The translations under genes and the position numbers were made by a program. DNA of 20,854 nucleotides, taken from positions 1-20,854 of the forward strand of contig USHN01000015.1 of assembly GCA_900554515.1 (NCBI GenBank), written 5' to 3'. The notes under the pieces were generated by a model. It saw nothing but the letters and a program-made list of their open reading frames with translations. It was not told the DNA's origin and did no database searches. Of the stretch, positions 7,452-15,433 are shown piece by piece (position 1 is the stretch's first letter; every line of letters begins with the position of its first letter). This stretch comes from an uncultured Acidaminococcus sp. GTDB taxonomy: Bacteria; Bacillota; Negativicutes; Acidaminococcales; Acidaminococcaceae.

Positions 7452-10223
7452 TTAGTTAAATCCGCCGGTTTTATCCTTACCCAGCTCTGCGGTGCTTCCC
7501 ATAGGATAATCCGCATGGGTATCGGTGGGCAGTTCCACAGGAACTTCCAGCACATCCCCGTATTTTTCTACGAATACAGCGTCTCCGTAGAAGGAACGTA
7601 AAAACAGCGCTTTTAGTTCGGAAATGGTGGGATACACAGGATTACATCCCGTGCAGGCATCATGGAATGCCCATTCGGACATCTGGTTGACTGCCGCCAG
7701 GAATTCTTTTTCCCAGTCCTCCTTGCTCTTTTCGGGATGTGCTTCCAATAGCCATTCCCAAACCGTTGCCGGAATATCAATATCCGCCTTCAGCTGCTCG
7801 GACGCCTTGATCCAGTTTTCGAAGGTCTCTTCGTCCGTCTTACCTTTCACGCCGATCAATTCGCCCAGCTGGACATAGCGTTCAAAGGCTTGGGGGTATT
7901 TATACTGGGAGAACGTTCCCATATGATACGGATGTTTCTGTGCGTTAAAGCGACAGACATAGGGGAAGAGCAGCGCATTTGCCGTGCCGTGTGGTATATG
8001 GAACCATCCGCCAATCTTATGGGACATGGAGTGGTTGATTCCCAAAAATGCGTTAGCAAAGCCAATACCTGCCAGCGTGGAGGCGTCTGCCATTTTTTCT
8101 CTGGCTTCCGGATCCGGTTTTGCACCACGGAAAGCGCTCTTATAGGCTCTCTTCAGGTAATCAAAGACCATCTTGGTGGCTTCCTTACAGAATCCGTCCG
8201 TATATTCCGTAGCGTAGATGGATACATAGGCTTCTACGGCGTGGGTCAACACGTCGTACCCGGAGGCCTGGGTAGCCCGGGGCGGCAATTTCATCATATT
8301 GTCTGCATCCACAATGGCCATTTCCGGCATCATTTCATAGCCAATCAGGGGCCACTTCATACCGGTATTTCCATCAGAGATAATAGTAAAGGGTGTACAT
8401 TCAGAGCCCGTTCCCGCTGTGGTGGGTACGCAAACCAGTTTGGCTTTGGAGCCCATTTGCGGGAAGAACCGGATTCTCTTGCGGATATCAATAAAGGTGG
8501 TTGCCATATCCAGGAATTTTTCTTCCGGATGTTCATACATGATCCACATGATTTTGGCTGTATCAATAGCAGCGCCCCCACCAATGGCCAGGATTACGTC
8601 CGGATCAAATTCATGCATCTTCGGCAGCCCCAGCATAGCATCCTGGATCTGCGGATCCACCCGGATATCAAAGTACTCGGAGGTCTGGATTCCTAAATCG
8701 TGGAGCTGTTTGATGATGGCATCACAGGCGCCGATCTGGTACAAGTTGGCATCCGTAACAATAAAGCAGCGCTTGAAGTCATATACTTCTTTAAATTCCC
8801 GGATGGCCACAGGCGTACAACCGGTCTTGTGGTAAACTTTCTTTGGCATTTGCAGCCAGAGCATATTTTCCCGCCGGGAAGCCACGACCTTAATATCCAG
8901 TAGCTGTTCGAAGTTGGTATTGCCCATGTAGGAAGAGTGTCCTACCGCACCAGGTCCCAGGGTCAGGGAGGGTGCCAGATCAAAGTTATACAGGTCGCCG
9001 ATCCCACCGAAAGCCGTAGGCGTATTGATCAGGATCCGCCCGGCTTTCATCTTCTCGGCAAACCGGTTAATTTTTTCTTCTTCCGTTGGATCTACGTACA
9101 AGCATGCCGTGTGCCCTGCCCCGCCTTCCAGTACCAGTTGGGCACAGATGTCATAGGCTTCGTCCAGAGTATCCGCTTTAAACATACCCAGCAGCGTTGT
9201 CAATTTTTCGTTAGCCCAGGGATTATCATGGGAAGGATCGTTTGTCTCGTAAATCAATACCTTGGTATGGGCAGGCACCGTGATACCTGCCATTTCCGCC
9301 AGTTTTACGGCAGTCTGTCCTACTGCAGGCGGTTTAACACCATGATTTTTCGGATTATAGAAAACTTCTGCCACTTTCGCCGCTTCTTCCTCATTCAGGA
9401 AGTAACACCTGGCAGCCTGTAATAGTTTCTTTACTTCATCATAGACACTGGACAATACGGTAATATGCTGCTCCGTTGCGCAGATCATGCCGTTATCAAA
9501 AGTCTTGGAATGGATGATGGATTCCACAGCCATCCGCAGATCCGCTGTTTCATCGATCACCACGTTACAGTTTCCGGGGCCTACACCGATGGCAGGCGTT
9601 CCGGAAGAATACGCAGCATGCACCATGCCGGATCCGCCGGTAGCGATGATCAGATCCACATGTTTCATCAGATAATCGGAAATATCCAGTGCCGGCGTTT
9701 CAATCCAGGTAATGATATTTTTCGGCAGGCCGGCCTCTATGGCAGCATCCCGCATAATCCGTGCTGCGGCGATGGAACATTGGACCGCATTGGGGTGGGG
9801 AGAAACGATAATGGCATTTCTGGTTTTTAAGGCAATGAGTACTTTAAAAATTGTTGTGGATGTTGGGTTTGTAGTAGGGGTAATGGCTGCTATAATACCC
9901 TTTGGGGAAGCAACTCGTTTGGTTCCGTAAGTAGGATTCTCCTCAATCACGCCACAGGTCCTGGCGTTCCGCATATAGTTCCATATATGTTCGGACGCAT
10001 ATTGGTTTTTGGTCACTTTATCGACAACCACGCCATATCCTGTTTCCTCGCAAGCCATTTTTGCCAGAGGAATGCGCATTTTTGATACGGCCATGGCTGC
10101 TTTTTCGCAGATCTCGTCTACTTTTTCCTGGGAGAACGTAGCGAACAATGCTTCTGCTTGACGAATCAGCGGTAATGCCTGCTCCAGTGTTTCCACAGAA
10201 TGAATCCGTACTTCGTGTGCCAT
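7452..10223 (-). CDS. adhE: Bifunctional acetaldehyde-CoA / alcohol dehydrogenase
   Basis: A 923-residue cytosolic enzyme that reduces acetyl-CoA (or another acyl-CoA) to the aldehyde and then to the alcohol with NADH, disposing of reductant during fermentation. The N-terminal aldehyde dehydrogenase half has catalytic Cys248 in FDNGMICATEQ. The C-terminal iron-dependent half starts near 459, has the nucleotide motif AIGGG (546-550) and probable metal ligands Asp657, His661, His731 and His745 (GYDVLTHAVEAY, NHSMSHKIGG, HIPHGTANA). Length is slightly above the usual 860-900. The ATG start has a strong AAAGGAGG seven bases upstream. The protein family is known to form spirosome filaments. It is transcribed from its own promoter near 10353 with a leader of about 120 bases, and is followed by the degenerate paralogue. 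Frame and motifs are complete. Confidence 0.97.
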   Translation of the reverse strand: MAHEVRIHSVETLEQALPLIRQAEALFATFSQEKVDEICEKAAMAVSKMRIPLAKMACEETGYGVVVDKVTKNQYASEHIWNYMRNARTCGVIEENPTYGTKRVASPKGIIAAITPTTNPTSTTIFKVLIALKTRNAIIVSPHPNAVQCSIAAARIMRDAAIEAGLPKNIITWIETPALDISDYLMKHVDLIIATGGSGMVHAAYSSGTPAIGVGPGNCNVVIDETADLRMAVESIIHSKTFDNGMICATEQHITVLSSVYDEVKKLLQAARCYFLNEEEAAKVAEVFYNPKNHGVKPPAVGQTAVKLAEMAGITVPAHTKVLIYETNDPSHDNPWANEKLTTLLGMFKADTLDEAYDICAQLVLEGGAGHTACLYVDPTEEEKINRFAEKMKAGRILINTPTAFGGIGDLYNFDLAPSLTLGPGAVGHSSYMGNTNFEQLLDIKVVASRRENMLWLQMPKKVYHKTGCTPVAIREFKEVYDFKRCFIVTDANLYQIGACDAIIKQLHDLGIQTSEYFDIRVDPQIQDAMLGLPKMHEFDPDVILAIGGGAAIDTAKIMWIMYEHPEEKFLDMATTFIDIRKRIRFFPQMGSKAKLVCVPTTAGTGSECTPFTIISDGNTGMKWPLIGYEMMPEMAIVDADNMMKLPPRATQASGYDVLTHAVEAYVSIYATEYTDGFCKEATKMVFDYLKRAYKSAFRGAKPDPEAREKMADASTLAGIGFANAFLGINHSMSHKIGGWFHIPHGTANALLFPYVCRFNAQKHPYHMGTFSQYKYPQAFERYVQLGELIGVKGKTDEETFENWIKASEQLKADIDIPATVWEWLLEAHPEKSKEDWEKEFLAAVNQMSEWAFHDACTGCNPVYPTISELKALFLRSFYGDAVFVEKYGDVLEVPVELPTDTHADYPMGSTAELGKDKTGGFN

Positions 10224-10298
10224 AAAGGACCTCCTTTTTTTCGTAGGCAGCGTGTCAAACGCAGCCCTGACTCTTGCTCATGGTTGACTTGTCGCCGG

Positions 10299-10337
10299 TG
10301 CTGAATGGACAAATAAAGCAATCATAGCAATTCAGCA
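10299..10337. repeat. Inverted repeat in the adhE leader
   Basis: TGCTGAAT (10299-10306) and ATTCAGCA (10330-10337) are perfect complements separated by 23 bases. They fall just inside the predicted adhE 5' untranslated region. They could form a leader stem or mark a regulator site; nothing further can be shown. Confidence 0.35.
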
Positions 10338-10352
10338 TACTGTATACAATTT

Positions 10353-10361
10353 ATTTTACCA
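10353..10361 (-). promoter_or_regulatory. Extended -10 promoter for adhE
   Basis: On the minus strand TGG precedes TAAAAT (10353-10358), inside TTATGGTAAAAT, the same 12 bases found at the HD-domain gene promoter (16469-16480). No strong -35 is visible. An 8-bp palindrome TGTATACA (10341-10348) sits at the predicted start site and might be an operator. Confidence 0.5.
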
Positions 10362-10445
10362 TAAAATGCAAATTAATTGTATAATCAAAACATTCCTATA
10401 TTGGATAATGATGTCCTGCTGCTGGTTTTGGTCATCTGAATAAAG

Positions 10446-10490
10446 AAATACAGCCCCTGTGCTGCTGTTTGCGCAGCCGGAGCTGTATTT
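10446..10490 (-). terminator. Intrinsic terminator after the CoA-transferase gene
   Basis: AAATACAGC (10446-10454) pairs with GCTGTATTT (10482-10490); the inside is GC-rich and partly paired. On the minus strand it is followed by a T-rich CTTTATTC. It starts within five bases of the gene's TAA. Confidence 0.7.
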
Positions 10491-10494
10491 TTAT

Positions 10495-11826
10495 TTATCC
10501 AATTCCACAGCGCCGGGCTTCTGCCCGGAGTGTATCCCGAAAGGCGGGATGGGCCACAGCAATCAGCTCTTTGACCCGTTCCTTGAGAGAGGCACCCCGC
10601 AGCCAGGCGACTCCATATTCAGTCACTACAAAGTCAATCTCATTTCGGGACGTGGAGACGATGGTCCCTGGCCGGAAATAGGGGACGATTTTGGATTTCG
10701 GCACCTTTTCTCCCTGGGCATTCCGGACGAAATATATCGAATGGAGAGCCAGGATAGATTTTCCTCCCGGGGACAGCTGGGCCCCCTGGACCGTTTCTGT
10801 TTGGGCTCCAGTGGCAGAAAACTGGGTAAAGCCCATGGATTCTGCGGCACATTGGCCGGTAAGATCGATTTCCAGCCCTGTATTCAGAGACACCATGTTC
10901 CGATTTCGGGCAATAATCTTCGGTTCATTGACAAAGGTGCCCCGGCGGAAGACCACTCCCGGGTTATCATCCAGGAAGTCATACAATTCCTGGGAACCGT
11001 TGGCAAAGGCGCAGAGAGAGATCCCGTCCAGGAACCCTTTCCGGCTGTTGTCCACGGCGCCACAGCGGACCAGATCCATCAGGCTGTCGCTGAACAAACC
11101 GCTGTGGATCCCCAGATGTTTCCGGTTCTTCAGTTCTTCCGCTACAGCGCTGGGAATATGCCCCACTCCCAGCTGGAGGGTAGATCCGTCCGGGATCAGA
11201 TCCACTACCTGGGCCGCAATCTTCCGATCTATCTCCCCCATGCAGGGCAGGGAGGAAACCGGTGCTCTCCGGTCCGTTTCCACAAAGGCGGCAACCCGGG
11301 ATATAGGCAGCAAAGTATCTCCCCAGGTACGGGGGAAATGGGAACTCACTTCCAGAAGCACCAAGGCGCCCCCATCGATGATATCCCGCTCGAAAAGCGC
11401 ACTAAGGGAAAGGGAAAAATATCCGTGGGCATCCATAGGAGAAGCAGAAGCCAGTAGCACCGGACGCCGGTGCTGCGCTGCTGCCCGCTGGAGCGTCTTT
11501 CGGACCAGGCTGGTGGACCCGGCAGGCAAAAAGCTGCACAGTCCTTCGGCATGGGCCTTTCGGGTGGGAGCACTGAAGAACCAGGAAACATGCTCCAAGG
11601 TTTCCCCCATGGCCGGATCGTGATACCAGGGCATATCCGCCATAGGCATGCAGGAATTGTAGGTCAGTCCCTTCCGTCCCCATTTTTTCAGGAGAGGCAT
11701 TTTTTCCAGCAGGCTCACCGGCTCCGCCATAGCCTGGGCGGACATCACATAGTCCCCGTCCTGGATTAGGGCGAGGACCTCTTCTATTGTCTTTTTCTTC
11801 CTGTCATACTGCGTACCAAGATCCAT
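10495..11826 (-). CDS. Acetyl-CoA hydrolase/transferase family protein
   Basis: A 443-residue protein of the acetyl-CoA hydrolase/4-hydroxybutyrate CoA-transferase family (two-lobed class I CoA-transferase fold). These enzymes move CoA between carboxylic acids or hydrolyse acyl-CoA. Glycine-rich features such as GVGHIP and the segment LGIHSGLFSDSLMDL are clear. In characterised CoA-transferases of this family the latter segment usually reads HTE/HSE with a catalytic glutamate; here a glycine (codon GGT, about 11090) stands at that place. The enzyme may therefore belong to a hydrolase-like or divergent subgroup, so the substrate cannot be stated. The ATG at 11824-11826 is chosen, with AAAAGGAG six bases upstream; an in-frame TTG six bases earlier sits against that site. 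It is a single-gene unit between a palindrome upstream and its own terminator, next to adhE. Confidence 0.85.
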   Translation of the reverse strand: MDLGTQYDRKKKTIEEVLALIQDGDYVMSAQAMAEPVSLLEKMPLLKKWGRKGLTYNSCMPMADMPWYHDPAMGETLEHVSWFFSAPTRKAHAEGLCSFLPAGSTSLVRKTLQRAAAQHRRPVLLASASPMDAHGYFSLSLSALFERDIIDGGALVLLEVSSHFPRTWGDTLLPISRVAAFVETDRRAPVSSLPCMGEIDRKIAAQVVDLIPDGSTLQLGVGHIPSAVAEELKNRKHLGIHSGLFSDSLMDLVRCGAVDNSRKGFLDGISLCAFANGSQELYDFLDDNPGVVFRRGTFVNEPKIIARNRNMVSLNTGLEIDLTGQCAAESMGFTQFSATGAQTETVQGAQLSPGGKSILALHSIYFVRNAQGEKVPKSKIVPYFRPGTIVSTSRNEIDFVVTEYGVAWLRGASLKERVKELIAVAHPAFRDTLRAEARRCGIG

Positions 11827-11922
11827 AAACAACTCCTTTTGGCAAAATCCTTATTTTCCAATGAAGCAGCGCCTTTGATCGTTCATTCAAAAATACTGCA
11901 TCCCGGCACTACAAGAGTCTAA

Positions 11923-11943
11923 GCGTAAAAAAATATTTTACGC
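11923..11943. promoter_or_regulatory. 21-bp palindrome upstream of the CoA-transferase gene
   Basis: GCGTAAAA (11923-11930) and TTTTACGC (11936-11943) are perfect complements around AAATA. It sits about 100 bases upstream of the CoA-transferase start and just after the stop of the upstream secreted-protein gene. No T run follows on the minus strand beyond the stem itself, so an operator is likelier than a terminator. Confidence 0.45.
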
Positions 11944-11965
11944 ACAATTCTGGCGTTAATGCAGC

Positions 11966-12625
11966 TCAATTCTTCCGATTCAGATAATCAATGATGCGAG
12001 GAGAAAGAACTACACGCAGGGTCCCCTGTGCATAGGATCCCAATTCATAAGGAGGATACAACAGAACGATATTTCCTCCGCCTGCCAGATAGTAGTTATC
12101 GCTGATCTTTAGTGTGTTCCACATATAGGCGTCCTGTGCAAAAGTCTGGTTCAAAGGAATTCGTTCATTCTGATTATTGTAGATCGGTTGGGAAAGTATC
12201 AGTCCTTTATCCGCTGTACTGATCTTCACAAAATACGGGAGCAATAATTTTTCTCCGGTCACCTTGCTGTAAGTGAGTCCCCGGGTATAGGTATAGCCAT
12301 GGACAGCGCCCTGCCGATAGCGGTAATCGGCTAAGGTCAGGGAAATCAATTTATCATCTTCATAATGGACCTGATAGGAAAAATCTCCTTTAGAGAAATC
12401 TCCTGTCTCATAGCCATTCTGAAATCCTGCAATGTACTGGTAGAGATCCGAATTGATCCGGTTCTGTGCGGCCTCGTTATGATCCACATAGACAATGGGA
12501 TAACTCATCTGGTAGTTGCTTTTTGAAACAGTGTGTTTTTCCACACTGGCTTGCCCTATGCCCAGGGGCATGGCAACAAGCGCTGCCAGTAAAAGTCCAA
12601 AGCAAAGCCCTGTGTTTTTTCTCAT
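11966..12625 (-). CDS. Secreted DUF3298/RsiV-like protein
   Basis: A 219-residue protein with a Sec signal peptide (basic MRKN, hydrophobic LCFGLLLAALVAMPLGI, likely cleavage after GQAS). The mature part starts with a DUF4163-like stretch (YPIVYVDHNEAAQNRINSDLYQYI) and ends in a DUF3298-like region (YTYTRGLTYSKVTGEKLLLPYF and LLYPPYELGSYAQGTLRVVLS), as in the extracytoplasmic parts of RsiV and PdaC-type proteins. There is no enzyme motif I can name. The ATG at 12623-12625 has AGGGAGG eight bases upstream; earlier in-frame starts overlap that site. It is driven by a good promoter at 12678-12706 nearly identical to the one in front of the DUF1848 gene. Confidence 0.8.
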   Translation of the reverse strand: MRKNTGLCFGLLLAALVAMPLGIGQASVEKHTVSKSNYQMSYPIVYVDHNEAAQNRINSDLYQYIAGFQNGYETGDFSKGDFSYQVHYEDDKLISLTLADYRYRQGAVHGYTYTRGLTYSKVTGEKLLLPYFVKISTADKGLILSQPIYNNQNERIPLNQTFAQDAYMWNTLKISDNYYLAGGGNIVLLYPPYELGSYAQGTLRVVLSPRIIDYLNRKN

Positions 12626-12677
12626 TACAAATCCCTCCCTCAAAAGTTCCTGCCTGATACCCGATTCTTCTCTAAGT

Positions 12678-12706
12678 ATTGTATACTAGATAATCTGCTT
12701 TTCCAA
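12678..12706 (-). promoter_or_regulatory. SigA-type promoter (twin copy 1)
   Basis: Minus-strand TTGGAA (12701-12706), a 17-bp spacer and TACAAT (12678-12683). The -35 lies inside AAAAACACGTTGGAAAAG, which is repeated exactly at the second copy near 14277-14294. It leaves a leader of about 46 bases for the secreted protein gene. Confidence 0.7.
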
Positions 12707-12804
12707 CGTGTTTTTGTGGTTCTAGCAAACCAAATGAAAATATAATTTTCTGAAAGGTTGTATGACGGCATTCCCCGTGTTAGTCTGTTTATATTTTATT
12801 TGTA

Positions 12805-12833
12805 TTGCAATTCGCATGTCGTTGGATTACAAT
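12805..12833 (+). promoter_or_regulatory. Promoter of the dinJ-like gene
   Basis: TTGCAA (12805-12810), a 17-bp spacer, TACAAT (12828-12833), then AGGAGGTGG before the ATG. The leader would be only about 13 bases. Confidence 0.55.
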
Positions 12834-12852
12834 GCTCATAGGAGGTGGTCAT

Positions 12853-13110
12853 ATGAAGGACTCCACTGTAAGTGCTCGTGTCGAAAATAATGTAAAACTA
12901 GAAGCGGAATCTATTCTTCAAAAGTTAGGCATTCCGGTTTCCGTTGTCATAAATTCTCTATATCGTCAGATCATATACAAACAAGGTATCCCCTTCTCGC
13001 TTTCCATCCCTTCAATTCCCAAAACGGCTGATACCATGTCAGATTCTGAACTAAACGCAAAACTGCAACACATAGATAAGAAAGAGACCAATCACGATAT
13101 TTTCCAATGA
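12853..13110 (+). CDS. RelB/DinJ-family antitoxin, apparently orphan
   Basis: An 85-residue ribbon-helix-helix-type protein. The N-terminal half STVSARVENNVKLEAESILQ with LGIPVSVVINSLYRQI and GIPFSL matches the DinJ family, which neutralises YafQ-type mRNA interferases and represses its own operon. The C-terminal part is Lys/Asp-rich and would be the toxin-wrapping tail. The ATG at 12853 has AGGAGG nearby. The next 159 bases hold no plausible toxin gene, and the following gene is on the other strand, so the antitoxin seems to lack its partner. It may be a remnant, an anti-addiction protein or a stand-alone regulator. Confidence 0.85.
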   Translation: MKDSTVSARVENNVKLEAESILQKLGIPVSVVINSLYRQIIYKQGIPFSLSIPSIPKTADTMSDSELNAKLQHIDKKETNHDIFQ

Positions 13111-13269
13111 ACTGACAGTCCATTTATTACAGATACTGCAATTTGTTGTCCCGTTTTAGTTTCAATGGTGAACGACCTGATAGGTGAATACTATCTGTTA
13201 AATGCAGGCTTATAGACTTTCTCTGATACCGTGATCAAGTGGCAGTAATCCCCCTAAGAAACATGCCTT

Positions 13270-14196
13270 TTAAAATAAGCTGATCGCTATATCCTTCCAA
13301 CTTTTCTGCTGGGCATCGTGAATGACATCGCCCGGCTGTCCCCCTCCGATTAAGAAGGGAGAATCGGGATTATGCCGGGCCATGGTTTGGGTGACTTGGG
13401 CACGGCTCCCGTTGGCATAACAATACCGGCAAAAATGTCCACAGGAATTATACGCCCCAATATCACAGTTCAAAAAACAGGCACATTCCTTCCTGGCACC
13501 GGGGATTTTGGGCGCACGCAATTTGCAGTGGAGCGCCTGCTCATAGACGGCAAGTGTCATGCAGCCGCTGCAGTCGGCACCGTACGCCGCAAGTTCCGTT
13601 CCTTCTCCGCACGGCTTTATGGTCATCCCGTACTTAGTCGCAATACGGATAAAATTGGTACCCAGATACAGTCGCATTTCCTTGGAAACGGCCTGGATCT
13701 CCGGAAAATTTTTCCGTACTTTGGGGTACAGATCAATAAAACTAATAACACAAGTTTTTGTATAACCAGCAAGTGCCGACGCTATTTTTTCAAACTGGAG
13801 CAAATGTTTCTCGGCTGTATACTGCGCATTGATTAAAATAGGATCATATCTCCAGCCCACACACTCCATGCCAAGCTGCGTTGAAAGCTTTTGAAAAGCG
13901 TGGATGACCTGCTTTTTATCCGGCACCCCGGGTTCAATATCTTTTCCATACGGAGTAATGGAGACAAACCAGTATTGCCCGTAGGCGCTGAGTGCATCCA
14001 TATAGGGCAGCATTGGGATAGGATTTTTGGTGCAAAAGCCGATCAGATCCACTACATCCGGGGATAGGATATATCTGGTAACCTGCATTTCGTTGTAAGG
14101 ATTGCGCACCAGCACAAAGCCTGCTCTCAGCCTATTCCGCAACCAGCGGCTGTAAAAAGCAGGAATGTCCGTCCGCATGCCGGTATTGATAATCAT
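13270..14196 (-). CDS. DUF1848 family Fe-S-type protein
   Basis: A 308-residue protein beginning MIINTGMRTDIPAFYSRWL, the signature start of DUF1848. The middle (DVVDLIGFCTKNPIPMLPYM, YWFVSITPYG) fits a barrel-like fold. The C-terminal third is cysteine-rich: CSGC, ECACFLNCDIGAYNSC, and CGHFCRYCYAN, a CxxxCxxCYA arrangement reminiscent of radical-SAM or related Fe-S sites. Function is unknown. The ATG at 14194-14196 is chosen because AGGA lies six bases upstream; the longer frame to 14277 would start inside the promoter. It shares its promoter block with the secreted protein gene. No clear terminator is seen after its stop. Confidence 0.85.
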   Translation of the reverse strand: MIINTGMRTDIPAFYSRWLRNRLRAGFVLVRNPYNEMQVTRYILSPDVVDLIGFCTKNPIPMLPYMDALSAYGQYWFVSITPYGKDIEPGVPDKKQVIHAFQKLSTQLGMECVGWRYDPILINAQYTAEKHLLQFEKIASALAGYTKTCVISFIDLYPKVRKNFPEIQAVSKEMRLYLGTNFIRIATKYGMTIKPCGEGTELAAYGADCSGCMTLAVYEQALHCKLRAPKIPGARKECACFLNCDIGAYNSCGHFCRYCYANGSRAQVTQTMARHNPDSPFLIGGGQPGDVIHDAQQKSWKDIAISLF

Positions 14197-14256
14197 CGTT
14201 GTTCCTACTTGCCCCTTCCCAATAAAAAATATGCTATACCCTGTACTTCCCTCATC

Positions 14257-14285
14257 ATTGTATACCAGACAGTCCACTTTTCCAA
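14257..14285 (-). promoter_or_regulatory. SigA-type promoter (twin copy 2)
   Basis: Minus-strand TTGGAA (14280-14285), 17-bp spacer, TACAAT (14257-14262). The 38-bp block 14257-14294 matches 12678-12715 at 33 positions. It excludes a start at 14277 for the DUF1848 gene and leaves a leader of about 54 bases. Confidence 0.7.
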
Positions 14286-14305
14286 CGTGTTTTTCCTTCA
14301 GCCAA

Positions 14306-14333
14306 AAAGCCCAGGGGATAACCCTTGGGCTTT
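14306..14333 (-). terminator. Intrinsic terminator of the BASS transporter gene
   Basis: AAAGCCCA (14306-14313) pairs with TGGGCTTT (14326-14333), extended inward by one G-T and three G-C pairs. On the minus strand the stem ends in a T run. It lies 21 bases beyond the stop and just before the next promoter. Confidence 0.8.
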
Positions 14334-14354
14334 ACCTATTTCTATTTCTTATTT

Positions 14355-15332
14355 TCAGTCGCCTACGGCTACAGGAGCTTCTTCCATGGCTTTTAGGCGG
14401 GCTTCATACCGCTCCATATTCCGGGCAAAGAGACCTGCCAGGAAAGATCCCGTGATCTGATGGACGGCGGCTCCCACAGCGGCCGGGATGGCGACTTCGG
14501 GAGCAAAGTATACCGCACAGATGGAAAGAGCCAGGGCATCGTTTTGCATGCCCATTTCCAGCGTCACGGAATGCTGCTGGGGCTTACCCATGCCCAGTTT
14601 CCCGGTAACAAAATAACCCAGGGCAAAACCTGCCAGATTGTGCAGCAGCACCACCACAAAGGCACCCAGCGCCACGATCTTAGCACCATTCACAGCCACT
14701 ACCCCGCCCAGGATGGACAGGACAGCAAAAGCAGACAGCAATACCAATACTTTTTGGACCTGCGCCAGGAATCTTTCGCCCACCACTTTGTGAACCAAAA
14801 GTCCTAATACCAGCGGCACCAGGATCACTTTCATAACGGTCAGCGCCATGGACACAAAGGAAACATTCACATACTCACCGGCTAGCGCCCACACCAAAAA
14901 GGGCATCATCACCGGCGCCAGTAACGTAGAAACGGTGGTAACGGAAACGGCCAGGGGCACATCGCCTTTAGCCAAAAAACTCATCACATTGGAAGCCGTG
15001 CCACTGGGGCAGGATCCCAAAAGCACCATGCCTACCGCCAGTTCCGGGCTTAGATGGAAGGCTTTGGTCATGGCAAAGGCCACTAGCGGCATAATGGTAT
15101 AGTGGCAAACGGTTCCTGCCAGCACTTCTTTCGGTCGCTGGAGTACCAATTTGAAATCAGAAACATGCAGCGTCATCCCCATGCCGAACATGACTACGCC
15201 CAGCAGCCACACCGTATAATGGACAGACCAGGAGAAAACACCCGGAGCAAAATAGCCCCCTAAGATAGTAGCCAGCACCAGCCAGGTCAGATTTTTGCCA
15301 ACGAACCCACTTACTTTTGTCAACAGCTTCAT
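14355..15332 (-). CDS. Bile acid:sodium symporter (BASS) family transporter
   Basis: A 325-residue membrane protein with about nine or ten hydrophobic segments. Family motifs are clear: LLGSCPSGTASNVM in the first half and EMGMQNDALAL in the second, the two crossover regions that bind sodium and substrate. BASS members carry bile acids but also pyruvate, pantoate and other 2-oxo acids. The ATG at 15330-15332 is chosen, with GGAGGG eight bases upstream; an in-frame extension to 15362 crosses that site. The gene sits behind a T-box leader with a probable isoleucine specifier, so its expression should rise when that tRNA is uncharged. A cargo linked to branched-chain amino acid supply, such as a 2-oxo acid, is an inference from this context. 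It is a single-gene unit with its own terminator. Confidence 0.93.
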   Translation of the reverse strand: MKLLTKVSGFVGKNLTWLVLATILGGYFAPGVFSWSVHYTVWLLGVVMFGMGMTLHVSDFKLVLQRPKEVLAGTVCHYTIMPLVAFAMTKAFHLSPELAVGMVLLGSCPSGTASNVMSFLAKGDVPLAVSVTTVSTLLAPVMMPFLVWALAGEYVNVSFVSMALTVMKVILVPLVLGLLVHKVVGERFLAQVQKVLVLLSAFAVLSILGGVVAVNGAKIVALGAFVVVLLHNLAGFALGYFVTGKLGMGKPQQHSVTLEMGMQNDALALSICAVYFAPEVAIPAAVGAAVHQITGSFLAGLFARNMERYEARLKAMEEAPVAVGD

Positions 15333-15385
15333 TTGTACATCCCTCCACATTGTTTTCTGCAAAAATCGAACGGCTGATGGCCCCT

Positions 15386-15433
15386 GGGAGAAAAAGAAAA
15401 GCGCCTTGTCTCTCTAATAAGAGACAAAGCGCT
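15386..15433 (-). terminator. T-box attenuator terminator
   Basis: Arms 15421-15433 and 15400-15412 give a 13-bp stem with one G-U pair (AGCGCTTTGTCTC on the minus strand) and an 8-base loop, followed by TTTTCTTTTTCTC. It directly follows the T-box sequence, as required for the alternative antiterminator fold. Confidence 0.88.

Noticed and set aside
10224..10400. Rex-type redox operator for adhE
   Set aside because: I looked for TTGTGA/TCACAA and TTGTTAA/TTAACAA dyads and found none.
10459..11457. 332-codon open frame on the plus strand
   Set aside because: Antisense shadow of the CoA-transferase family gene; low-complexity translation with no family features.
13111..13215. Open frame after the dinJ stop as a toxin remnant
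   Set aside because: The 34 codons are in the antitoxin's own frame after its stop and resemble no YafQ/RelE segment.
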